Of a DNA stretch of 64,000 nt, positions 9,054 through 17,212 are shown one piece after another. The notes under the pieces are model-generated. The model was not told the origin of the DNA. It made no database searches and saw only the letters and a list, made by a program, of their open reading frames with translations. Both the position numbers and the translations under genes were made by a program. Within the stretch, counting starts at the first letter, position 1. Every line of letters starts with the position of its first letter. This stretch comes from Gammaproteobacteria bacterium. GTDB lineage: Bacteria > Pseudomonadota > Gammaproteobacteria > Pseudomonadales > Azotimanducaceae. The stretch is from the NCBI GenBank assembly GCA_003247835.1, contig QJYB01000061.1, forward strand, positions 95,020 to 159,019, given 5' to 3'.

Positions 9054-10121
9054 TCATCGATAAAGCGTGAATTTGCGGGGATCGAAGGCTTCCCGGATGG
9101 CCTCGCCGATGAACGTCACCACGGCGAGTATGAACACCAGCGCTACGAAGGCCGAGGTGACGATCCAGGGAGCGGTAGTCAGGTTGGCAGTGCCCTGCTT
9201 GAGGAGCTCGCCGATACTGGGCGTCGGTGGCGGCAGCCCCCAGCCGAGGAAGTCCAGCGCCGTGATGGCGGTGATGGCGCTCACCACGGTGAACGGCACG
9301 AAGGTCATCATCGTGGCGATGGTGTTGGGCAGGATGTGACGGAAGATCACCCGCGCCGTGCCGGCACCCAGCACCTGCGCCGCCGCGGTGTAGTCCCTGG
9401 CCTTTTCCTTGTAGGTCTCGGTACGCATGTAGTAGGTAAGACCCGTCCAGCTGAAGAGCACCATGATCACCAGCAGAATGGCAATCCGTGTACCGATGTC
9501 GAAGGCGCTGGGGATCACCGAGAAGACGATGATCACCATGTACAGGAAGGGGATGTTCGACCAGATCTCGATGATCCTCTGAAACAGGAGATCGAACACC
9601 CCGCCGAAGTATCCCATGGCACAGCCCACACTCACGCCGATCAGATAGGTGAGCGCGGTGAAGGCGATGGCGAAAAAGATGGCGGTGCGGAAGCCGTAGA
9701 TCAGCCGCGAAAGCACGTCCCGGCCGGTACTGTCCGTACCCAGGTAGTGGTCCCGCCGGAAATCCGGCGCCTGGGGTTTGAGCACGCCGCCCAAGGCGTC
9801 GTTGAAATAGGGGCCCCAGGGAATCGGCGGCATGAGCACCCAGTCGTCGGTGCCTTCGAACCGTGCGGCCAGTGCCCGGTAGTCCACGGGAATGACGGCC
9901 TCGGTGCCCGTGAGACCGTACTCGGCGCCGAGCTTGACGTCCGCGTAGGTGGGAAACGTCCAGGCGCCCTGGTAGCTGACGATGATGGCGCGATCGTTGA
10001 CCAGGAGCTCGGCAAACAGGGACAGAAGGGTCAGGACGGTAAGCAGCACCGCCGAGTAGTAGCCGCGCCGGATCTCCCGGAACCGTTTGAGCTTCTTGAT
10101 TGTGAGCGGATTGAGCGCCAT
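9054..10121 (-). CDS. yejE: Peptide ABC transporter permease, YejE-like
   Basis: 355-residue inner-membrane permease. The N-terminus (KKLKRFREIRRGYYSAVLLT, then LFAELLVNDRAIIVSY) matches the YejE N-terminal domain: one helix and a periplasmic segment containing the QGAWTFP and WVLMPPIPWGP patterns. The core binding-protein-dependent transport domain holds LGTDSTGRDVLSRLIYG, the EAA-type loop AAQVLGAGTARVIFRHILPN and the closing LDFLGWGLPPPTPSIGELL. The protein ends in GEAIREAFDPRKF, as E. coli YejE does (GEAVRDAFDP). It starts 15 bases after the YejB-like stop and ends seven bases before the binding-protein start. Confidence 0.92.
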   Translation of the reverse strand: MALNPLTIKKLKRFREIRRGYYSAVLLTVLTLLSLFAELLVNDRAIIVSYQGAWTFPTYADVKLGAEYGLTGTEAVIPVDYRALAARFEGTDDWVLMPPIPWGPYFNDALGGVLKPQAPDFRRDHYLGTDSTGRDVLSRLIYGFRTAIFFAIAFTALTYLIGVSVGCAMGYFGGVFDLLFQRIIEIWSNIPFLYMVIIVFSVIPSAFDIGTRIAILLVIMVLFSWTGLTYYMRTETYKEKARDYTAAAQVLGAGTARVIFRHILPNTIATMMTFVPFTVVSAITAITALDFLGWGLPPPTPSIGELLKQGTANLTTAPWIVTSAFVALVFILAVVTFIGEAIREAFDPRKFTLYR

Positions 10122-10136
10122 GTCCTGGAAACAGCC

Positions 10137-11156
10137 CTAGTGGAAGCGCACCCGCGGGTCGACCAGCGCGACCAGCATGTCGGAGAGAATGTTGCCGATG
10201 AGCAGCAGCAGGCTCGCCAGCAGCACGATGCCCATCACCACCGGATAGTCGCGGTCGAAGATGCTAGTGAGTCCCAGCAGACCGAAGCCGTCGATGTCGA
10301 AGATGGTCTCGATCAGAAAGGATCCACCCACCAGCAGCGTGATGTTCTGACCGAAGGTGGTGGCAATGGGAATCAGCGAATTTCTGAGCGCGTGACCCGA
10401 CACGGCCTTTCTGAACGGCACACCCTTCGCCACCGCCGTGCGCACGTAGTCGGCCGCCAGGTTGTCCATCAGGTTGTTCTTCATCAGCATGGTGGTGACC
10501 GCGAAGCTGCCGATGAGATAGCAGATGAGCGGCAGGGTCGCGTGGTGCAGCACGTCCGTTACCTTGCCCCAGGCGGAGAGATCGTCGAAGTCGTAGCTGG
10601 TGAACCCACCCATGGGAAACCAGTCCACCTGCACCGCAAAGAAGAGCAGCAGCAGGGCACCGAGCACGTAACCCGGGACGGCATAACCGGCAAACACCAG
10701 CACGGAGGTGACGTTGTCCATGGTCGAGCGATGACCGATGGCCTTCACCACTCCCAGCGGAATGCAGACGATGTACGTGATCACCAGGCTCACCAGGCCG
10801 TAGAACAGGCTGATGGGAAACCGCTGGCTGATGACATCCCAGACCGGCTCGTTGTAGCGGTAGCTGGTCCCCAGATCCCCCTGCAGCACCTTGCCGAGCC
10901 ACAGGGCATAGCTCTGGTACCAGGGTTTGTCGAACCCGTAGTACTCCTTGAGCTGCTGCAGCTGCTCTTCCGAGAGCGCCATCCCCTGACCGGACGTGCG
11001 CCTGCTCGAATCGCTCATGCTCGCCTGCTGAGCTTCCATGATGGCCCGCTCGAGTGGACCGCCCGGCACGAACCGGGTGACCATGAACACGAGCATCGTG
11101 ATACCCAGCAGCGTGGGAATGATCAGGAGTGCGCGGCGAATGAAGTAATCGCGCAT
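10137..11156 (-). CDS. yejB: Peptide ABC transporter permease, YejB-like
   Basis: 339-residue inner-membrane permease, first gene of the importer operon. It begins MRDYFIRRALLIIPTLLG and carries FVPGGPLERAI, as E. coli YejB does. An insert rich in Gln, Ser and Lys follows (QLKEYYGFDKPWY), then the transport core, with AVAKGVPFRKAVSGHALRNS as the ATPase-contact loop, and the ending VALVDPRVRFH. An upstream in-frame ATG at 11201 would add 15 residues, but homology supports 11156. Neither start has a clear ribosome site. Operon order is yejB, yejE, binding protein, oppD-like, oppF-like. Confidence 0.92.
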   Translation of the reverse strand: MRDYFIRRALLIIPTLLGITMLVFMVTRFVPGGPLERAIMEAQQASMSDSSRRTSGQGMALSEEQLQQLKEYYGFDKPWYQSYALWLGKVLQGDLGTSYRYNEPVWDVISQRFPISLFYGLVSLVITYIVCIPLGVVKAIGHRSTMDNVTSVLVFAGYAVPGYVLGALLLLFFAVQVDWFPMGGFTSYDFDDLSAWGKVTDVLHHATLPLICYLIGSFAVTTMLMKNNLMDNLAADYVRTAVAKGVPFRKAVSGHALRNSLIPIATTFGQNITLLVGGSFLIETIFDIDGFGLLGLTSIFDRDYPVVMGIVLLASLLLLIGNILSDMLVALVDPRVRFH

Positions 11157-11372
11157 CGGGATTTGTGAAGTTTCTTTTACTGCTTTGATTTCCGGCGCCA
11201 TTGGAGCACAACGGGCCGGAGGCCTCAAACCTTGCGTCCGACACTCTGTGAGCAGCTCGAGCCGGCTCGAGGCCCGACGCACCACGCTAGAGCATTGGCG
11301 GCAGTTGCAGGGTAAAGTGGCCCGCCTGGGGGATGCCGGCCGAGCGGCATCTCACGACAAGAGGAGCAGCCC

Positions 11373-12041
11373 ATGACCCAACTCGACCTGACCAACGACG
11401 AGCTTCTGTCCACCACCCGTGCCGTGCGCAAGCGTCTGGACTTCGACCGGCCGGTGGAGAAAGACGTGCTCATGGAGTGCATGGCACTCGCCCTGCAGGC
11501 GCCGAGCGGTTCCAACGTCCAGGGCTGGCACTTCCTGTTCGTCACGGATCCGGCCAGACGCAAGGCCGTCGCCGATGTCTATCGCAATCTCTTCAACAAC
11601 GTCTACGCGGGGAGTCCCATGGCGGCTTCAGCGCAGCACGCGGACGACCCCACCATGAAGGCGACCCAGGAACGGGTCATGGCGTCCGCTCAGTACCTGG
11701 CGGACAACATGCATCGGGCACCCGTGCTGTTCATCCCCTGCATCAGCGGCAGGGTGGACCAGGTCACGGGGGAGATGGCCAACGTCGGTCAGGCCAGCAC
11801 CTTCGGCTCCATCATCCCTGCGGCGTGGAGCTTCATGCTGGCTGCCCGTGCCCGGGGACTCGGCACCTGCTGGACCACCATCCACCTCATGCAGGAACGT
11901 GCGGTGGCCGAGATCCTGGGCATTCCCTATGAGGAGGTCACCCAGGTCGCCCTGGTGCCCGTGGCCTACACCAAGGGTACCGACTTCAAGCCCGGGCCCA
12001 GAAGATCCATGGACGGCATCATCCACTTCGAAAACTGGTAA
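11373..12041 (+). CDS. Nitroreductase family protein
   Basis: 222-residue FMN-dependent oxidoreductase that would use NAD(P)H to reduce nitro compounds, quinones or similar acceptors. The N-terminal TTRAVRKRLDFDRPV is the family's FMN-phosphate arginine motif (R-x-V-R/K), and ALQAPSGSNVQGWHFLFV gives the typical APS..N.Q.W.F segment. Near the C-terminus, ARGLGTCWTTI and ILGIPYEEVTQVALVPVAY match the GLG..W and P....V.L.pvGy motifs. An AAGAGGAG ribosome site precedes the ATG. It diverges from the peptide importer across 216 bases in which I see no clear promoter boxes. It is convergent with the exonuclease gene, so no operon partner tells its substrate. Confidence 0.9.
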   Translation: MTQLDLTNDELLSTTRAVRKRLDFDRPVEKDVLMECMALALQAPSGSNVQGWHFLFVTDPARRKAVADVYRNLFNNVYAGSPMAASAQHADDPTMKATQERVMASAQYLADNMHRAPVLFIPCISGRVDQVTGEMANVGQASTFGSIIPAAWSFMLAARARGLGTCWTTIHLMQERAVAEILGIPYEEVTQVALVPVAYTKGTDFKPGPRRSMDGIIHFENW

Positions 12042-12048
12042 TAGAAGC

Positions 12049-12828
12049 TCAGTCGATCTCCACCACTACCGGTGCGTGGTCCGAGGCGGTGAGACCGTCC
12101 TGCTTCTTACGGTAGTCGCGATCGATGCCCGCGGCCACCAGCCGCTCGGCAATGTCCGGTGTGCCGAGCACCAGATCGATCCGCAACCCCTGTCGGCGGT
12201 GAAAGGCGCCGCCCCGGTAGTCCCACCAGGAGAACACCTGTTCCTCAGGATGCAGGTGCCGGTAGAGATCGACGAGTCCGAGCTCGAGCAGTCCCTTAAA
12301 CCGCACCCGCTCCTCTGCCGTGTGAAAGAGCCGGCCGTCACCCTGCTCACCCAGCCAGCTGTCCAGCGGCGCCGGGACGATGTTGAAGTCGCCACAGAGC
12401 ACGGTGTGTGTGCGCGGCCGATCGGACAGATGCGCGAGCAGCGCATCGAACCACTCGAGCTTGGCCGGATAATCCGCGTGCTCCAGTGTCTTGCCATTCG
12501 GGCAGTAGACCGTGGTGAACTCGACCGCGCCGCCCGGTGCATCCACGGCCACCGAGAGCAGCCGCGATCCGAAGTCCTCCTGGCCGGGCAGGCCCACCTG
12601 CACCGGCTCCATCGGCAGACGCGACAGTACGGCAACCCCGTTCCAGCCCTTCTGACCGTGTGTGATGGCCTGGTAGCCGAGCTCCGCGAAAACGTCGTGC
12701 GGAAAGGTGTCATCGGTCAGCTTCAGCTCCTGCAGACCCACCACGTCCGGCGCACGTGCCTCGAGCCAGAGCCGCAGGAAATCGAGCCGGGCCTTCAGAC
12801 CGTTGACGTTCCAGGTGGCGAGCTTCAC
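12049..12828 (-). CDS. xthA: Exodeoxyribonuclease III, XthA-like subfamily
   Basis: 259-residue EEP-fold DNA-repair nuclease. It starts MKLATWNVNGLKARL. The metal Glu is in VVGLQELK, VYCPNGK matches the XthA catalytic Tyr segment (Y-x-P-N-G), GDFNIVPAPLD gives the catalytic Asp/Asn, RIDLVLGT follows, and SDHAPV ends the active site. These forms match E. coli XthA-type exonuclease III, in contrast to the ExoA/APE1-like paralogue at 314-1087. It is co-directional with and 13 bases downstream of an SDR gene, so the two are probably co-transcribed. The stop is convergent with the nitroreductase, seven bases away. Confidence 0.93.
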   Translation of the reverse strand: MKLATWNVNGLKARLDFLRLWLEARAPDVVGLQELKLTDDTFPHDVFAELGYQAITHGQKGWNGVAVLSRLPMEPVQVGLPGQEDFGSRLLSVAVDAPGGAVEFTTVYCPNGKTLEHADYPAKLEWFDALLAHLSDRPRTHTVLCGDFNIVPAPLDSWLGEQGDGRLFHTAEERVRFKGLLELGLVDLYRHLHPEEQVFSWWDYRGGAFHRRQGLRIDLVLGTPDIAERLVAAGIDRDYRKKQDGLTASDHAPVVVEID

Positions 12829-12841
12829 CGGGGAAACCTCT

Positions 12842-13705
12842 TCAAAGCTTCCGGAGCTCCGGTGCCTCGCCCGTGCTGCCCCGGGTGATTCCGCTCACAC
12901 GGGCATTGCGCGCGGAGGAGCGCGGGAACCGTTTCGACAGCTCCGGACCGGCCGCGGTGAGCCCACCATCGACCACGAGTTTCTCGCCCGTGACGAACTC
13001 CGCGTCGTCGCTGGCCAGAAACAACGCCGCACCGGCGATGTGCTCGCCCCGACCGTAGTCCGGCCACGGCTGCGCTGTGAGAAACGCGTGCCGGGTGCCT
13101 TCCGGATCGCCGAGTTCCGCGAGCGGCGTGGCGATGAAGCCCGGGCAGATGGCGTTGACACGGATCCGATCCGGCGCGAGCTCCACCGCGGCCGACTGGG
13201 TGAGACTGATCACCGCCGCCTTGGCGGCGGAATAGACCAGCGGACCGCCGTCGCCGGAGAGACCGGCAATGGAAGCCGTATTGATGATGGACCCACCCCG
13301 GCCAGCCTCACGCATGTGCCGCGCCGCGTGCTTGATGCCGAAGAACACACCCTTGGCCAGCACGTCGAAGGTGTAGTCCCAGTCTTCCTCGCGGGTTTCT
13401 GTCAGCGGCCCGATGGCCCCACCGACACCGGCATTGTTGAACAGAATGTCGAGACCGCCGAAGACATCCACGGCCTGGGTCAGCATGGCGGCGACGTCCG
13501 CCTCTTTCGCGACATCGGTGCGGACGAACGAGCAGGATTCTCCGTACCCCTCCGCCTCCAGATGCTCCATCAGCGCACGTCCGGTTTCCGCGTTGTAATC
13601 GGCGATCACCACGCGGGCGCCTTCGTGCAGGAAGCGCTCGACGGTGGCGCGTCCCATGCCGCTGGCGCCGCCGGTGATGACGGCCACTTTGTGTTGAAGT
13701 CTCAT
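12842..13705 (-). CDS. Short-chain dehydrogenase/reductase (SDR)
   Basis: 287-residue NAD(P)-dependent oxidoreductase. The dinucleotide motif TGGASGMG is at residues 11-18 and NNAG at 90-93. The catalytic Ser145 lies in NTASIAG, with Tyr158 and Lys162 in YSAAK. PGFIATPL and the VDGGLTAAG end of the classical SDR follow. Asp36 after strand 2 (IADYN) suggests NAD(H) rather than NADP(H). About 30 residues follow the usual SDR end (RFPRSSARNARVSG...), an extension I cannot assign. It heads a two-gene unit with xthA. The substrate is unknown; a hydroxyacyl or alcohol substrate is only a family-level guess. Confidence 0.9.
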   Translation of the reverse strand: MRLQHKVAVITGGASGMGRATVERFLHEGARVVIADYNAETGRALMEHLEAEGYGESCSFVRTDVAKEADVAAMLTQAVDVFGGLDILFNNAGVGGAIGPLTETREEDWDYTFDVLAKGVFFGIKHAARHMREAGRGGSIINTASIAGLSGDGGPLVYSAAKAAVISLTQSAAVELAPDRIRVNAICPGFIATPLAELGDPEGTRHAFLTAQPWPDYGRGEHIAGAALFLASDDAEFVTGEKLVVDGGLTAAGPELSKRFPRSSARNARVSGITRGSTGEAPELRKL

Positions 13706-13786
13706 GGCATCGGTCCTCCTCAGGCAGAGTGTAGCCCACCAGCGGCGAGACGCTCACGGGTCGATGGTGCTAGTCTCGAGGCAGTG

Positions 13787-14788
13787 ATGAACCGAGCGAT
13801 ACAGGTCCGGCTTCCCCTCGTCTTCGCAGTTTCGGTCGGCGCCGCGCCGGTCGTTGCGATGGAATCTTCACCGCCCGCCGCTGAGCCTCCGAGAAACGTC
13901 GCCGACCGCATGCGCGATGGTGTCGACAACGCCCTGCAGCGCACGGTCAACCGGGTCGACAGCTTCTTCGCCACCAGTGACGAGTCCACCTTCAACGAGC
14001 GGAAGAACCGGCTGAGGCTGCGTCTGGAGACCGATTACCTCCAGCATCACGGCTGGGATGTGTCACCCAAGCTCAAGCTGCACGTGGTGCTCCCCGGTCT
14101 GAACGAGCGGTTGCGTCTGGTGATCAACGATGCTCAGGGATCGGACGATGCTGAGACGGCCACCGACGAAGAAGACAATGACGTGGCGCTGCGCTGGGTC
14201 GGCAGGCAGAGTGCGGCGCTTGGTTACTCGTTCGACGTGGGGCTGCGACTGAAGAGTGGTCATCTGGATCCCTTCGTCCGCGCAAACGTCGGCACGGAGT
14301 ACGAGCTCGCTCGCAAGTGGGTGGGTCAGACCACCAACAGGCTGTACTACTACAGCCGAACCGGCTGGCGGAACGACTTCCGTCAGTACTTCAACCGCGG
14401 TATCGATGACGACCTGCTCCTGCGCTCTAGGACACGCGTTCAGTACTTCGCCCAGTACGGCTACAACCCCTTTTTCGAACAGAAGTTCTCTCTGTATCAG
14501 TCGCTTTCCGATACCAGGAAGCTCGCCTGGGAAGTCCTCTACCGCAAGCAGACCGCGGAGATGTCTCCTTTCGACGAGGACCAGATCCTGGGTTCTCCCC
14601 GGAGCAGCTACAACGAATTCATCGCCCAGCTCCGATACCGGCAGCAGTTCTGGCGCCCCTGGTTCTATGTGGAGTTCTGGCCCGTCGTCGGCTGGCCTGA
14701 GGAACGTAACTACGACACGACGCTGGCGTTCCGGTTCCGTGTGGAGATCAACGTCGGCAGTACGGGCGACCAACGTCTCGACGAGTGA
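13787..14788 (+). CDS. Exported beta-barrel-like protein of unknown function
   Basis: 333 residues, unrecognised. An N-terminal signal peptide (about residues 1-25, ending VGAAPVVA) is followed by a polar, Pro-rich stretch. The rest alternates short aromatic/hydrophobic and charged strands (LRLRLETDYL, KLKLHVVLPG, LYYYSRTGWRNDFRQYF, RVQYFAQYGYNPFFEQKFSLY, FRFRVEINVG), which looks like an outer-membrane barrel. There is no C-terminal Phe/Trp (the chain ends TGDQRLDE), so this remains a guess. The ATG at 13787 is preceded by an in-frame GTG; the frame upstream of that is antisense to the SDR and was discarded. No neighbour points to a role. Confidence 0.7.
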   Translation: MNRAIQVRLPLVFAVSVGAAPVVAMESSPPAAEPPRNVADRMRDGVDNALQRTVNRVDSFFATSDESTFNERKNRLRLRLETDYLQHHGWDVSPKLKLHVVLPGLNERLRLVINDAQGSDDAETATDEEDNDVALRWVGRQSAALGYSFDVGLRLKSGHLDPFVRANVGTEYELARKWVGQTTNRLYYYSRTGWRNDFRQYFNRGIDDDLLLRSRTRVQYFAQYGYNPFFEQKFSLYQSLSDTRKLAWEVLYRKQTAEMSPFDEDQILGSPRSSYNEFIAQLRYRQQFWRPWFYVEFWPVVGWPEERNYDTTLAFRFRVEINVGSTGDQRLDE

Positions 14789-14909
14789 GGCGGGTGGAAA
14801 AGAAAGTGCGAGGCGCGTACTGCAGAACCGCGCCCCGCAAGGACCAGTTTGTCGTCTTCCCTTGGTCTGATCGTTGTCGCGGGAAGCGGTTGGTTGTTGT
14901 TGTGGCCTC

Positions 14910-14930
14910 GGGTGCGCATTCTGCGCATCC
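14910..14930 (-). terminator. Possible terminator hairpin below the split-barrel gene
   Basis: GGGTGCGCA, loop TTC, TGCGCATCC pairs over nine positions, one of them a G-T wobble. It lies 27 bases past the stop of the minus-strand gene at 14958-15362. No T-run follows, so this is tentative. The remaining sequence from 14789 to 14957 shows nothing else I can name. Confidence 0.3.
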
Positions 14931-14957
14931 ACCACCGCCCGCGCCGGTTCCGGGAGG

Positions 14958-15362
14958 TCAACGACCGGTCAGCACGATCCGGATGTAGGCGCGTCGGCCG
15001 AACCGGCCGGTGAGCTTCGCGCCCAGATCCGCCAGCACCATCTGCCAGCCGTACTTGCGGCGCAGCGCCGACAGCGCACGCCGGGCGGACAAGGGCTCAA
15101 CAATGAGCTCCGCCCGCGCTTCGTGCCAGGGTCCGAGCACCCGGCCGCGCACGTCACATATTGCCAGCCGCGCCCGGCTGCCATTCCTGAGTCGCTTCAC
15201 CTTGCCCGCATCACCGGCTGAGAACACATAGAAGTCCGTATCGTCCGGCGCGCACCACACAGGTGTCGCGACTCCCTTCCCCGAACGCCGGAAGGTCTCC
15301 AGGCTCACATAGGGTGCGGTGCGCAACTGTTCGACTTCTGCCATGGACGCATCACCCGTCAT
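14958..15362 (-). CDS. PPOX-class split-barrel protein (F420- or FMN-dependent oxidoreductase-like)
   Basis: 134-residue protein of the pyridoxamine-phosphate-oxidase-like split-barrel superfamily. PYVSLETFRRSGKGVATPVW matches the N-terminal strand pair of PPOX-class F420-dependent enzymes, and YVFSAGDAGKVKRLRNGSRARLAICDVRG matches the cofactor-binding K.KRLR segment. The ALRRKYGWQ motif near the C-terminus recurs in the membrane-anchored relative at 42213-42611. GGGAGG seven bases before the ATG at 15362 selects that start over ATGs at 15392 and 15344. It lies 35 bases after the DUF6178-like gene on the same strand. Whether the organism makes F420 is not visible here, so FMN, haem or no cofactor are alternatives. 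Confidence 0.75.
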   Translation of the reverse strand: MTGDASMAEVEQLRTAPYVSLETFRRSGKGVATPVWCAPDDTDFYVFSAGDAGKVKRLRNGSRARLAICDVRGRVLGPWHEARAELIVEPLSARRALSALRRKYGWQMVLADLGAKLTGRFGRRAYIRIVLTGR

Positions 15363-15369
15363 GTCTGAA

Positions 15370-15375
15370 CCTCCC
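15370..15375 (-). promoter_or_regulatory. Ribosome binding site fixing the split-barrel start
   Basis: On the minus strand this reads GGGAGG, seven bases before the ATG at 15362. The alternative ATGs at 15392 and 15344 lack a comparable site. Confidence 0.7.
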
Positions 15376-15397
15376 GTGTCCCGCTGAGTCACGAAGT

Positions 15398-17050
15398 CTA
15401 CAGGCGGACCTGCGCACCCAGGTTGTCCAGGAACCGATGCACGGCGAGCACGTCACCCATGGTGCAGAAGTTGCGCGATGCGTAAGTCATGACCGCACCT
15501 TCCGGCGGTTCACCTTCGAGCACCCGGGCAAAACGCGGCAAGGCGTCCATGAGCACACACAGCACCACCACCGCCTCCGCCTCCAGCGCGATACCGAGGA
15601 TCTTCAGCGTTTCCCGCGCATCCTCGAACTGACGTGCCGCCACCGTCGCCTCGAAATCCGGGACGCCAAGCAGCCCGTCGACCTCGCGCAGCACCCAGGG
15701 CTTGGCCGCCAGGTGCGTTCGAATAGCGTCGTCGGCGAACAGCGCCGTGAGCCTCGCCGCTGCCATCTGCGGGAGGTCGGCCAGCAGATGCCAGCCGATC
15801 CGAAACAGCCGGACGAGGCCGGGCTCCTTCGAGAGCATCTGCTCCACGGCCGTCACCGCGTCTTCACGGTTGTCGAGCCATAGATCGTGGCAGGCACCCA
15901 GGTTGCAGGTGGCGACCACCAGGTTGGCGGCATCGGCCGATGTCAGGCGGTCGCCACACATGTCCACCCCTTCCATCACCAGGTTGGACAGGTAGGTGAG
16001 CTCGTCCATGCGTCGATCGAACACCTCGGCGCTGGACTGCAACCGTCCGAGGGCGACTCTGAGCCAGTCGGAGTCACGCACCTTTGCGTTCTCCGGGCCG
16101 GTGAGCAGCGCCACCGGCCGGACCTGGGCGCGGCGGTAGGCGGCAAGCTCCGCTTCCAGGCTGGCGAGCTCTGCCTGCTCCGTTGCGCTCAGCGTCTTCG
16201 ACTCTTCAGGATCGCTGACCGACGGAGACTCATCACCATCGGTATCGGCGTTCGCCTCCTCCGCGTAGCTCCGGGAAGCCTGCAGCTGACTGCGCCGGCG
16301 GAAGTACTCCTGGGTCTGCAGGTCGTACGCGGTTTCTGCAGCGAGGGTGTCCACGTCCGCATCCTTGAGCGCCCGCAGGAAGGCGCCTGCCATGACCGAG
16401 GTCACGTAGCCCGCCGTCTCGCGTCCCTCCGCATGTGCATGGCTTGCATCCGCATCCAGCACGCCAGCGGTGTCGTCCTCACCGAACAGATTCAGCATCG
16501 AGTGCCGGAAGCTCAGTCGACCGAACACGGCTTCACAGAAGTCCGGGTAGTCGCGCCACAGCGCGGTCACCGACGTCTGCACCGCATCCCACTCGTCGTC
16601 CACCCGCACCCGGACAATGTAGCGGCCGATGGCGAGGGTGTGCTCGTCGAGCAGCCTCGGCGCCAGATCGTAATCCGCCACGACCAGCAGCCGCGAGAAT
16701 ACGAGCGCGCAGAAGTCGTCGCCGAGCTCGTAGAGCTTGTCCGCGACGAAACCGGTGCCGAGCCCGTTCCAGAGGTCGAGCCAGCGGAGCAGTTCGGCCA
16801 CGGAGAGCTTGTCCGGATCGCCGGGACGGGCACCGGTCCAGAGGGTTTCGTCCAGCAGGTGGACGAGCTGCGTCTGAGAGACATGGGCGATCAATGGTCC
16901 CGCATCCTCCAGGCCGACGTCGTCCACCAGCGTCTTGAGCGTGTGTGGATCGATGGTCGGGACGAACGACGACAGCGCACGGCTGCCGCTCATGGATTCG
17001 ATCAGGCTGCGGGCGGTGTGGTTGGACTTCGGCACGCTGGGGGTAGGCAT
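15398..17050 (-). CDS. Large cytoplasmic protein of unknown function, DUF6178-like
   Basis: 550 residues, with no signal peptide or membrane helix. The overall plan fits what I recall of the DUF6178 family, though I cannot confirm it. An all-helical N-terminal half contains LVDDVGLEDAGPLIAHVSQTQLVHLLDE and ELLRWLDLWNGLG. A variable acidic Ser/Asp/Glu linker lies at about residues 265-300. A second helical half contains DELTYLSNLVMEGVDM, ATCNLGACHDLWL and LFRIGWHLLADLP. The pattern of repeated short helical pairs suggests a scaffold or checkpoint-like protein rather than an enzyme; no catalytic motif is visible. It stands alone upstream of the split-barrel gene and diverges from pbpG. Confidence 0.6.
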   Translation of the reverse strand: MPTPSVPKSNHTARSLIESMSGSRALSSFVPTIDPHTLKTLVDDVGLEDAGPLIAHVSQTQLVHLLDETLWTGARPGDPDKLSVAELLRWLDLWNGLGTGFVADKLYELGDDFCALVFSRLLVVADYDLAPRLLDEHTLAIGRYIVRVRVDDEWDAVQTSVTALWRDYPDFCEAVFGRLSFRHSMLNLFGEDDTAGVLDADASHAHAEGRETAGYVTSVMAGAFLRALKDADVDTLAAETAYDLQTQEYFRRRSQLQASRSYAEEANADTDGDESPSVSDPEESKTLSATEQAELASLEAELAAYRRAQVRPVALLTGPENAKVRDSDWLRVALGRLQSSAEVFDRRMDELTYLSNLVMEGVDMCGDRLTSADAANLVVATCNLGACHDLWLDNREDAVTAVEQMLSKEPGLVRLFRIGWHLLADLPQMAAARLTALFADDAIRTHLAAKPWVLREVDGLLGVPDFEATVAARQFEDARETLKILGIALEAEAVVVLCVLMDALPRFARVLEGEPPEGAVMTYASRNFCTMGDVLAVHRFLDNLGAQVRL

Positions 17051-17199
17051 GATGACGGTCCTCCATTGAGAGCTCGGGCATCAGCGGTGCCCGACTCCCC
17101 GACGGGCACCATGACGGGGTCGCGCACCTTACGCCTCGGGCCCTGCCGCCACAATGTACAAATTTTCGCCGTGGCGTGAGAAAATACGGGCACGTTTTC

Positions 17200-17205
17200 G
17201 GGAAG
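17200..17205 (+). promoter_or_regulatory. Ribosome binding site supporting a CTG start for pbpG
   Basis: GGGAAG lies seven bases before the CTG at 17213. That codon is the only plausible initiation codon between the in-frame stop at 17177 and the catalytic region of the endopeptidase. Confidence 0.45.
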
Positions 17206-17212
17206 CTGTGTT

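Noticed and set aside
9336..11168. 610-residue plus-strand frame over the two permease genes
   Set aside because: The reverse strand has two well-matched permeases; the frame is Gln/His-rich, without any motif.
12707..14788. Extended start for the exported barrel-like protein (693 residues)
   Set aside because: The first 360 residues are antisense to the SDR gene and low in hydrophobic segments; the signal peptide begins at 13787.
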